64,000 nt of DNA from Anaerolinea thermolimosa (GTDB lineage Bacteria; Chloroflexota; Anaerolineae; Anaerolineales; Anaerolineaceae). The notes under the pieces are model-generated. The model was not told where the DNA came from. It ran no database searches and saw only the letters and a list, made by a program, of their open reading frames with translations. Positions within the stretch are counted from its first letter, which is position 1, and the number at the start of each line of letters is the position of its first letter. This document shows positions 43,201 to 50,207 of the stretch, piece by piece. The position numbers and the translations under genes were made by a program. The stretch is from the NCBI RefSeq assembly GCF_001050195.2, contig NZ_DF967965.1, forward strand, positions 3,027,327 through 3,091,326, given 5' to 3'.

Positions 43201-43647
43201 TTACTCCCTTGTTTGAAAATGCGTTTCATGGTTTTTCCACGGAACACTCATCGATGGAAAAGGCGCCCACACCTTCATGAGCGCCCGTTCTACCCGCTGA
43301 CATAAAGTATCGGAAGTCGTCGGCTTCACGATAAAATCCAGTGCCCCAAGCTGAGCACTGCGCCGTACTACCGGGGCAAACGCCAGCGCCGAAAGGACGA
43401 TTACCCCCACCCCCATCAACCAGCCAGCCTCTCGCCACCGCTCAAGCCAGGCAAAGGCATCCCATCCGGGCAGGTAGCTGTCAACCAGCAGCAACGTGGG
43501 GCGCTTCTGTTCCAGAATCGCTTCCACCTCCGGAGGTTTGGTGCAGGCCTGCACCTCATATCCGGCCCGGCGCAGGGTTAAAACCACCCAGTCTCGCTGT
43601 AATCGGTCAGCCATCAGAACAAGCATGCGGGCTTTCGCGTCTTCCAT
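43201..43647 (-). CDS. Single-domain response regulator (receiver)
   Basis: 148 residues. Phosphoacceptor Asp in [14 protein letters not shown] and the conserved Lys in FIVKPTTSD. The acidic pocket near the N-terminus ([13 protein letters not shown]) has only one Asp and so is degenerate. Not a typical CheY. Encoded between HDOD and MCP genes, 5 nt before MCP. May modulate the adjacent HDOD protein or receptor. Confidence 0.85.
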   Translation of the reverse strand: MEDAKARMLVLMADRLQRDWVVLTLRRAGYEVQACTKPPEVEAILEQKRPTLLLVDSYLPGWDAFAWLERWREAGWLMGVGVIVLSALAFAPVVRRSAQLGALDFIVKPTTSDTLCQRVERALMKVWAPFPSMSVPWKNHETHFQTRE

Positions 43648-43648
43648 A

Positions 43649-44482
43649 TCAGGCCATCTGCTCCATGCGTCTGATCACCCGGCTGCTCACCACTTCCACA
43701 CGCCCGGCATCCAGATTCAGAATCGCGAGCGTTTCGGGGTGCAGGCTATCATCAAAAAGCCCCGACTGTGCATGATATTGCCGGATGACGATGACATTGG
43801 CCAGGTTGACAATGGCCGCAAGCCGGGCACCATGCCGGGCGGCGGGTGGGTTATGATGGTAACGAATGGCGCTCACCAGTTCAGGCGGGAATTGCCAGCG
43901 CTCTCCGATCAACGCTCCCACCCGCGCGTGATCAATCCCGATCAGCTTTTCTTCTACCGTTGAAAGCGGCAGGCGATAGTGCTGGATGAATTCAACGATC
44001 TTGCCGTAATCCGAGAGGACGTATTGATCGAGAAGCAGCTTTCCCAGGTCGTGCAGTAAACCCGCCACGTAAGCCTGTTCGGGGTCCTCATCATTCAAAA
44101 TGGCGGCCAGTGATTCGGCGGCCATGGCCGTGAAAAGGGAATGATTCCACAGATCACCCGCCCCCAGGCGATACCCACGCAGAGAGCCTTTCATCGAGTT
44201 CACCGAAGGTGAGACGAGTAACAGTGATCTGAGCCGCTTGAAACCAATCCGCACCACGGCCTCTTTCAGGCTGGAACAGGTGCGCGCATACCCCATGGAG
44301 GCTGAATTGGCCATTTGCAGTACCAGTGCCGCAAGCGCCTGATCAAGCCCCACATATTCAGCAATCGTCGCCGCGCCGACCCCTTCACTCTCAAGCTCTT
44401 TAAGAATGCGTGTGACGCTGGTCGGCATGGGGCGCAGCCGCTCTACAGATTGCAGGATCTCCTCCACCACTTCACTCAACAT
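43649..44482 (-). CDS. HDOD domain signalling protein
   Basis: 277 residues, HDOD domain (about 15-210): LRPMPTSVTRILKELESEGV, then GLDQALAALVLQMANSASM and YVAGLLHDLGKLLLDQYV, with an HD-like HDLGK. Paralogue of the HDOD protein in the che operon. The ATG at 44482 has GGAGG 10 nt upstream; open frame continues into fliQ but that part is not homologous. In the motor operon after fliQ. Confidence 0.9.
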   Translation of the reverse strand: MLSEVVEEILQSVERLRPMPTSVTRILKELESEGVGAATIAEYVGLDQALAALVLQMANSASMGYARTCSSLKEAVVRIGFKRLRSLLLVSPSVNSMKGSLRGYRLGAGDLWNHSLFTAMAAESLAAILNDEDPEQAYVAGLLHDLGKLLLDQYVLSDYGKIVEFIQHYRLPLSTVEEKLIGIDHARVGALIGERWQFPPELVSAIRYHHNPPAARHGARLAAIVNLANVIVIRQYHAQSGLFDDSLHPETLAILNLDAGRVEVVSSRVIRRMEQMA

Positions 44483-44501
44483 GGGCTCATTTCCTCCACA
44501 C

Positions 44502-44771
44502 TCAATGCGCCAATCCTGGAAGGCTGTTGAATAAATTGGTTGTGAAGACCAGAATCTGCTGAAGCATCCACGAACCGAGCAATAATAAAACAGCCACAAT
44601 CCCGATGATCTTCGGAACAAAGGTCATGGTCGCCTCATTGATCGAAGTGGCCGCCTGCACCAGACTGACCAGACTGCCGATCAACAGACTGACCAGTAAA
44701 ACCGGCCCGGCCAGTAACAGAGTGATGGACACCGCATCTTGCGCCAGTGAAAGCACATACGATTCAGTCAT
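44502..44771 (-). CDS. fliQ: Flagellar export gate protein FliQ
   Basis: 89 residues, two TM helices, with the FliQ pattern PVLLVSLLIGSLVSLVQAAT and SINEATMTFVPKI. ATG at 44771 from the family start; 21 upstream in-frame codons overlap fliP. Follows fliP by 10 nt. Confidence 0.96.
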   Translation of the reverse strand: MTESYVLSLAQDAVSITLLLAGPVLLVSLLIGSLVSLVQAATSINEATMTFVPKIIGIVAVLLLLGSWMLQQILVFTTNLFNSLPGLAH

Positions 44772-44781
44772 GGTTTCCTCC

Positions 44782-45588
44782 TCACCCACCCAGGAAACTG
44801 AGCGCCAGGCTACGTGTGATGAGATACCAGCCATCCACCATCACAAAAAGCAACAACTTGAAAGGCAGTGAAACCAGCGAAGGTGGGAGCATCATCATTC
44901 CCATGGAAAGAAGGACGCTCGAAACCACCAGATCGATGACCAGAAAGGGCACAAAAATGACGAACCCCATGGTAAAGGCAGTCCGCAATTCACTGATGAC
45001 AAAGGCCGGGAACAGTGCCGTGGTGGGAATATCATCCAGAGAGCGGGGACGTTCCTGGTGGCTCAGTTCCAGAAAGAGCTGAATATCTTTCTCCCGCGTT
45101 TGCTTGAACATGAATTCACGCACCGGCTGAACCGCCGTTTTAAAGGCCGTCTGCTGATCCATCTCCTGCCGGAGATAGGGCTGAATGGCCGTCTGATCGA
45201 TCTTCTGGTAAACCGGCGCCATAATAAAAAACGTCAGCAACAAAGACAGGCCAATGATCACCTGATTGGGCGGTATGGAAGGTGTGCCGATGGCACTGCG
45301 CAACATTGAAAGGACAATGACAATGCGCGTAAAAGATGTCGCCAGAATCAAAATCGCCGGTGCCAGCGACAGGACGGTAAGCAGCACAAGCAATTGAACC
45401 CCGGAGGTCACCTGTTTGGGGCTTCCCTGCGGGTCAACTGTCAGGGTCACCCCCGGAGCCGAAAGAGCCGGGTCTGCCGAACAGCCGCTGAGAGCCGCTG
45501 AAGCGAACACCAGCAGCACCAGCACAAGCGAAGTCATCCGTCTGCGGTCAGTACTCCAGGAAGAAAGAAAGCCACGAGGAGAAAACAT
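44782..45588 (-). CDS. fliP: Flagellar export gate protein FliP
   Basis: 268 residues. Signature FliP motifs: LATSFTRIVIVLSMLRSAIG and TMGFVIFVPFLVIDLVVSSV. N-terminal signal peptide (MTSLVLVLLVFASAALSGCS) ends in LSGC, a lipobox, so the mature protein might be a lipoprotein; FliP signal peptides are usually cleaved by signal peptidase I. Start at 45588, with ATG at 45537 an alternative. Forms the gate core with FliQ and FliR. Confidence 0.96.
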   Translation of the reverse strand: MFSPRGFLSSWSTDRRRMTSLVLVLLVFASAALSGCSADPALSAPGVTLTVDPQGSPKQVTSGVQLLVLLTVLSLAPAILILATSFTRIVIVLSMLRSAIGTPSIPPNQVIIGLSLLLTFFIMAPVYQKIDQTAIQPYLRQEMDQQTAFKTAVQPVREFMFKQTREKDIQLFLELSHQERPRSLDDIPTTALFPAFVISELRTAFTMGFVIFVPFLVIDLVVSSVLLSMGMMMLPPSLVSLPFKLLLFVMVDGWYLITRSLALSFLGG

Positions 45589-45594
45589 GGAAAA

Positions 45595-46119
45595 TCAACT
45601 CCGGCTGACAGGCTGTTCAGGGGTAGATAGCGCTCCCTCGCGCTGGAAAGCGTACAGGAGCGATCCAAAATCAAGGGTGGTGCTTGCTTCTTCGGGGCAC
45701 GCTGAAGATTCAGCATTTTCCACCACCGAAAGGAAAGCGATGGTCTGGTCGGTGGCGCCAATCAACAGGCGGCGGTTTCCCACCTCGACCAGGTGTAATG
45801 CCTGGCGCGGAGAAAGCCTTACAGACTCCACCACCCGTAACTGCCGGGTACGCCCGCCTCCGCGCCTGCCACTCTGCCAGCGCCGCAGGATGACCGCCCC
45901 ACCCACGAAGAGCAACAACACCGCCACCAGCTTCAAGAAAACGCCCAGGTAAAAAAGCCCGCCACCGTCCAGGGGCTGGTCGGCCCCGGAAGCAGGCCCG
46001 TCGGTCAGGAAGAACAGGCCAGTCATCAACACGCTTACCCCGGCCAGGACGGCCGTGCCTTTCTGGCGGCGGGTCCACTTCTGCCACCGGGTGCGAAACC
46101 AGTCCATCATCGCCATCAT
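45595..46119 (-). CDS. fliO: Flagellar biosynthesis protein FliO
   Basis: 174 residues. Two N-terminal TM helices (about 22-40 and 52-75, LGVFLKLVAVLLLFVGGAVI) and a cytoplasmic FliO-like domain (LRVVESVRLSPRQALHLVEV, NRRLLIGATDQTIAFLS). Start overlaps the fliN stop (ATGA). FliO stabilises FliP assembly. FliO has two TM here instead of the usual one. Confidence 0.9.
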   Translation of the reverse strand: MMAMMDWFRTRWQKWTRRQKGTAVLAGVSVLMTGLFFLTDGPASGADQPLDGGGLFYLGVFLKLVAVLLLFVGGAVILRRWQSGRRGGGRTRQLRVVESVRLSPRQALHLVEVGNRRLLIGATDQTIAFLSVVENAESSACPEEASTTLDFGSLLYAFQREGALSTPEQPVSRS

Positions 46120-46466
46120 CAGGCGGCACCTTTCTCACCGTTGGGTGAAATCAACTCGGTAATGCGCACGCCAAATTTATCGTCCACCACAATCACCTCG
46201 CCGCGTGCAAAGAGCCGCTCATTAATAAAGATATCCACCGGGTCTCCTGCCAGACGGTCAAGCTCAATCACCGAGCCCTGCTGAAGCTCAATGACCTGCC
46301 GCAACTGCAATCGCGTGCGCCCCAGTTCAACAGTGATCCGCAGAGGAACATCCAGCAATAAATCAATGTTTCCCAGGTCACCCAGAGATTTTCCGTTGCC
46401 ATTACCCTCCCCCAATCTGGAGACTGCCCCGATATTCTCATGCACCAATTCATTTTGATCACTCAT
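46119..46466 (-). CDS. fliN: Flagellar motor switch protein FliN
   Basis: 115 residues. SpoA domain with LLLDVPLRITVELGRTRLQL, GSVIELDRLAGDPVDIFIN, and FGVRITELI. Simple FliN, without the CheC-like fusion of FliY. ATG at 46466 has AAGGAG 8 nt upstream; a GTG three codons earlier is less well placed. Ring component of the switch and docking site for FliH. Confidence 0.96.
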   Translation of the reverse strand: MSDQNELVHENIGAVSRLGEGNGNGKSLGDLGNIDLLLDVPLRITVELGRTRLQLRQVIELQQGSVIELDRLAGDPVDIFINERLFARGEVIVVDDKFGVRITELISPNGEKGAA

Positions 46467-46478
46467 GTGGCTCACTCC

Positions 46479-47519
46479 TTAATCCTCTTGCTGTGACTCG
46501 GATGAATCACGGATAACACCGGTCACCTGAACGGCCAGGTGGTTGCCCGAGCGGCCCACCTTTCCGGTAAATTGTTTCTTTCCTGAAACCAGCACCACCA
46601 GCTGGTCGCGCAGGCCTGTGTCTAATTGAATAACATCCCCCACCTGAAGCTCTACCACTTCGCGCAGTGAGAGGCTGGCATTCCCCAGAATCACCCGAAT
46701 CGGCAGCATCACCCGGCTGACGCTCGCCATGGCCGCCTGCCGCGCGGACGGATCTACCTGAAGCGACTTTCGGCCAGCAATCCAGATATGGGGGTTAAGC
46801 ACGTTGGCAATGGGCTTCAGCGTGGTAAAGGGGATGAACATGCTCATCGTGCCGGTCACGCCCTGAATTTGCAATTCAAACGTGAGCAACATCACCCGTT
46901 CATTGCCCATCACCATCTGCACCCAGTGCTGGTTGGTGGTGCTGTCTTCCAGGGTTGGCTCCACATTGACCACCTTGCTCCAGGCCGCCTTGATATCCCC
47001 GATCATATGCTCCACCAGCCCTCGCAAAAGCGACTGGTCAATCTCAGTCAACGGGCGTTCGGTCGACGCCCCCTCGATTTTCCCTCCCAGACGCTGTTCA
47101 AGGATCATAATGCTGATGTTCGGGCTGAGGGTGATCACCATTTGCCCGGGGAGAGGGGCCAGGTTAAGCATGTGGAAAAGAGAATTGGGGGGGAAATCTT
47201 TGATGAAATCGTGAAAACGTCCCTGTTCGGTATGCACCAGGCGCGGACGCGCCGTGGTGCGCAGGAAAGTCGGCAGGGAAGTTGTCAGGCGCTCAGTCAA
47301 ATCCTCATGCACCAGCTCCACCGCCCGCATCTGTTCCTTGGAGAAGCGGTCGGGCGACCAGAAGTTGTAGGCGGTGATCTTTTTGCCTTTGGTTTCTTCC
47401 GGTTTCGGCGCCCCGGTCTGATTGATTAACTCGGCCAGATTGACGGTCTCCGAACCGTCCTTCTGATCGAGCTCAATCGCCCCCGCGAGTAATGCATCAA
47501 TTTCCGATTGCGATAACAT
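46479..47519 (-). CDS. fliM: Flagellar motor switch protein FliM
   Basis: 346 residues. CheY-P-binding N-terminus (MLSQSEIDALLAGAIEL), middle CheC-like domain and C-terminal SpoA domain. It is the target of CheY encoded at 25 kb. Adjacent to fliN. Confidence 0.98.
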   Translation of the reverse strand: MLSQSEIDALLAGAIELDQKDGSETVNLAELINQTGAPKPEETKGKKITAYNFWSPDRFSKEQMRAVELVHEDLTERLTTSLPTFLRTTARPRLVHTEQGRFHDFIKDFPPNSLFHMLNLAPLPGQMVITLSPNISIMILEQRLGGKIEGASTERPLTEIDQSLLRGLVEHMIGDIKAAWSKVVNVEPTLEDSTTNQHWVQMVMGNERVMLLTFELQIQGVTGTMSMFIPFTTLKPIANVLNPHIWIAGRKSLQVDPSARQAAMASVSRVMLPIRVILGNASLSLREVVELQVGDVIQLDTGLRDQLVVLVSGKKQFTGKVGRSGNHLAVQVTGVIRDSSESQQED

Positions 47520-47521
47520 GG

Positions 47522-48133
47522 TTACTGCACCACGAATTCTGTGAAGTAGATAGAAATCAACTGATACTCCGGAACACGCTCGGCAATGGCTTGCATCAAT
47601 TCCTGACGCAGACGTTCCTTTCCTTCAGCGGTATAAAGATCATCAAAAGACTTGGTTGAAAGCAAGGTAATAACCGCATCGTCCATAATAGGCATGCGGG
47701 CATTAATCTGGGCAGCAAAATCATCGGTCGCCGAAGCCGCCTCAGTCCCATGCCCGCCTCCGCTGCTTTTTGCAGTGGTGGTCTCACTGGGGGGGGCAAA
47801 TTCCAATACAATCGTCAACCGGATGTATTTGCGCCCCGATGGATCGGCCAGATTGATGATCTTGGTGGACATATTGAACATTACACCCTGCCCCGGCTTT
47901 AAGGGCTCGGGGGTCGGTTCGACGGTGGGCTGGCTGGCCGCCACCACATTTGACCCGTGCCCCCCCAATAACGGCGCCCCGCTATCGCTATACATCAGTC
48001 GGAAGGGCTTGGGAAATTCATCCGGCGCGAACACGATATACGCCGTGGCCAGAGAAATGACCGCAATCACAGTGGTCACCAGCGTGGTCATCACTTTGCT
48101 TACAATGTTCAGGATCGCTAAAACTTTTTTCAT
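47522..48133 (-). CDS. fliL: Flagellar basal body-associated protein FliL
   Basis: 203 residues. One TM near the N-terminus (VMTTLVTTVIAVISLATAYI) and a C-terminal FliL domain (LADPSGRKYIRLTIVLEFA, INARMPIMDDAVITLLSTKS, RLRQELMQAIAE). Longer than the common 140-180 residues by an inserted low-complexity region (Ser/Gly/His). ATG at 48133 has GGAGAG 8 nt upstream. Stator-associated. Confidence 0.92.
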   Translation of the reverse strand: MKKVLAILNIVSKVMTTLVTTVIAVISLATAYIVFAPDEFPKPFRLMYSDSGAPLLGGHGSNVVAASQPTVEPTPEPLKPGQGVMFNMSTKIINLADPSGRKYIRLTIVLEFAPPSETTTAKSSGGGHGTEAASATDDFAAQINARMPIMDDAVITLLSTKSFDDLYTAEGKERLRQELMQAIAERVPEYQLISIYFTEFVVQ

Positions 48134-48159
48134 GCGGCGTCTCTCCACAGATAGGGTGT

Positions 48160-48930
48160 TCAGGGTGCAACTTTGATCTCGCTGGGGCCAATCAGGCTGT
48201 TTTCGACCTGATAGATGATCGTAATATCCACCCGCCCGTTCAGTGAGCGGTGTTCTTCCGTATCATTCGGGAAGATGGGATCGTACGGCCCGCGCCCCGC
48301 CACGGTCAACCGGCTGGGATCAATGCCAGAATCGATCAGGTATTGCGCTACCACCATCGCACGCGCGATTGAAAGTTCCCATTGAGTGGGGTAACGCGGG
48401 TCGGTAGAGGGAGAGTCATCTGTATGCCCCACCAATCGGATCGGGTTGTCAATCTGCCGAATCATGGCCACAATCGTATCCAGCACCGGGCGCACTTCGG
48501 GGGGCAATTCCGAGCGCCCCGGCGAAAAGACCAGCTTCTCGCTCAGGGATATCAGCACCCCTTCGATATTGGTCTGTACACTCACCTCATTGCCCAGGTT
48601 AGACCCGGCCAGCATCTGTGTTAACTGCCCGGCAACCTCTTCAGACTGGGGCGGCCTTTCGGGAATGCCCGGCACCACAATGGGCTTGGGCTGACCGTTT
48701 TCCATACTGCCGCCGCTCTGATTGATCTGAGAGTCCACCACTTTGGCCGGCCCCCCAAGCGAGAAGGCCATACGCATACTCTCAGCCAGCCGTTTATACT
48801 TCTCCACATCCACCTGGCCCATCGAGTAGAGCACCACGAACATCACCATCAGCAGGGTGATGAAGTCAGCATAGCTCACCAGCCAGCGCTCGCTGTTTTC
48901 GCCACCTTCGCCGCCGCCACCGTGAGACAT
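48160..48930 (-). CDS. motB: Flagellar stator protein MotB
   Basis: 256 residues. N-terminal basic segment, single TM with proton-channel Asp (SYADFITLLMVMFVVLYSM), plug region and C-terminal OmpA-like peptidoglycan-binding domain (RLVGHTDDSPSTDPRYPTQW, LSIARAMVVAQYL). The TM Asp is Na+/H+ channel residue. Follows motA by 3 nt. Confidence 0.97.
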   Translation of the reverse strand: MSHGGGGEGGENSERWLVSYADFITLLMVMFVVLYSMGQVDVEKYKRLAESMRMAFSLGGPAKVVDSQINQSGGSMENGQPKPIVVPGIPERPPQSEEVAGQLTQMLAGSNLGNEVSVQTNIEGVLISLSEKLVFSPGRSELPPEVRPVLDTIVAMIRQIDNPIRLVGHTDDSPSTDPRYPTQWELSIARAMVVAQYLIDSGIDPSRLTVAGRGPYDPIFPNDTEEHRSLNGRVDITIIYQVENSLIGPSEIKVAP

Positions 48931-48933
48931 ACC

Positions 48934-49755
48934 CTACGCTCCTGCCTTTTCAGTCCGCGCCTGTTTCGCTGGCGCGGCAGAGGATTTCTCTTCTTCCCCT
49001 TTGACCGCCGAAGGGGGCAGATAGGCATTCAGTTTTTCACGCACGATACGCGGGTTCTCCCCGGCCTGGATGGCCAGAATGCCCTCCAGTTGCATGTAAC
49101 GGTTGTGAGCTTCTTCTTCACTCTTGGCTTTCAACTTTCCGCTCATCGGCAGAAAGATCAGGTTGGCGCTCAACAACCCCCACAGGGTTGCCAGGAAGGC
49201 TCCTGCAATCGAGCGGGCCAGTGCATTGGGATCATCGAGCTGTTTGAGCACCGAGATCAGCCCCATCACTGTACCGATAATGCCAAAGGTCGGAGAAAAC
49301 CCCCCTGCCGCCGCAAAAAAGCCAATTCCCGCCCGGTGACGGGATTGCATCTGTTGAATATTGGTCTCAAGGATCGCCCGCACCTGAGCCGCGTCCACCC
49401 CATCTACCACCATCATGATCCCCTTCTGAACAAAGGGGTCTTCAATCTTCCGGCTTTCTTCCTCCAGCGAAAGCAGCCCCTCGCGGCGGGCGCGATCGGC
49501 CATGTGCACCAGTTGCTCAATCGATTCATGATGATCCACTTTCTGGGTGGTAAAGGCCTTAATCAGGATTTTTGGCAGTTTGGTGAGCGTGCTCAACGAC
49601 GTGGTGATCGTGGTCGCCATGATCGCCCCGAAGAAGGTCAGCAAAATGGCCGAAGGATGGGCCAGCAACTCTGCCGGTGAGCCGCCATCCATGATCAACA
49701 CTACGATGACGATCACCAGAGCGCCGCCCAAACCCAGAATGGTTGCGATATCCAT
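48934..49755 (-). CDS. motA: Flagellar stator protein MotA
   Basis: 273 residues, four TM helices, MotA signature (GIGFFAAAGGFSPTFGIIGT, then LISVLKQLDDPN) and cytoplasmic loop with conserved charges (EEESRKIEDPFVQKGIMMVV). The Ala-rich C-terminal tail is extended. Its RBS lies after flbD. Confidence 0.97.
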   Translation of the reverse strand: MDIATILGLGGALVIVIVVLIMDGGSPAELLAHPSAILLTFFGAIMATTITTSLSTLTKLPKILIKAFTTQKVDHHESIEQLVHMADRARREGLLSLEEESRKIEDPFVQKGIMMVVDGVDAAQVRAILETNIQQMQSRHRAGIGFFAAAGGFSPTFGIIGTVMGLISVLKQLDDPNALARSIAGAFLATLWGLLSANLIFLPMSGKLKAKSEEEAHNRYMQLEGILAIQAGENPRIVREKLNAYLPPSAVKGEEEKSSAAPAKQARTEKAGA

Positions 49756-49765
49756 ACTTCTCTCC

Positions 49766-50008
49766 TTACTCGATGGTTGCCGGGGTGTCTTCCTGCATGT
49801 CTCCGGCAGAGGAAACCCGGCCGCGTACCTGCCGCTGGTAAGCGATGAACCGCTCGATCACCTCATCAGCTCTTTCTCGAACCACGAATTTCTTTTCGTT
49901 GGTCAGGGTGATGACCGTGTCGGGCGTTTCCTCAATGGACTGGATCAATTCTGCATTGAGATAAATTTGCGTACCGTTGAAGCGCGTTACCAGAATCACC
50001 GATGGCAT
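49766..50008 (-). CDS. flbD: FlbD-family flagellar protein
   Basis: 80 residues. Small protein found near motA/fliL in monoderm flagellar operons: MPSVILVTRFNGTQIYLNAE, followed by TPDTVITLTNEKKFVVRE. C-terminal tail is low-complexity. Not the Caulobacter NtrC-like FlbD regulator. First gene of the motor/switch operon. Confidence 0.92.
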   Translation of the reverse strand: MPSVILVTRFNGTQIYLNAELIQSIEETPDTVITLTNEKKFVVRERADEVIERFIAYQRQVRGRVSSAGDMQEDTPATIE

Positions 50009-50045
50009 CCTTTCCAGCCGCCGTATCAGCCGGCTTCCGAGGATG

Positions 50046-50122
50046 AATTTAACACACCCCGGCGTCCATTCATGTAAACCCGGCGTGAAAGCAAAGTAAA
50101 GAATGGCTAAAAAACCGCAAAA
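50046..50122 (-). promoter_or_regulatory. flbD (motor operon) promoter with 11-bp TTTAC-type box array
   Basis: On minus: TTTACA (50073-50078), 21 nt, TAAATT (50046-50051), 38 nt before the flbD ATG. Boxes at 11-bp steps upstream: TTCAC (50085), TTTAC (50096), TTTAG (50107), TTTTG (50118). This is the longest and cleanest array, five boxes. Confidence 0.7.
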
Positions 50123-50162
50123 CTCTTAATGGATTGTAAAGAGTCGGCCCGGTAGAACTTGC

Positions 50163-50168
50163 TATAAT
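50163..50168 (+). promoter_or_regulatory. Housekeeping-type -10 element of kinase operon
   Basis: TATAAT in GCTATAATGA, 40 nt before the TTG start of the sensor kinase gene. No good -35. The intergenic region is shared with the flbD box array on the other strand. Confidence 0.5.
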
Positions 50169-50207
50169 GAGCCTTGCTTCTCAAGAAAATTGTGACGGAG
50201 TATCCCT

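Noticed and set aside
43201..43647. A second CheY
   Set aside because: The acidic pocket is incomplete and the flanks are HDOD and MCP genes; named only as a receiver.
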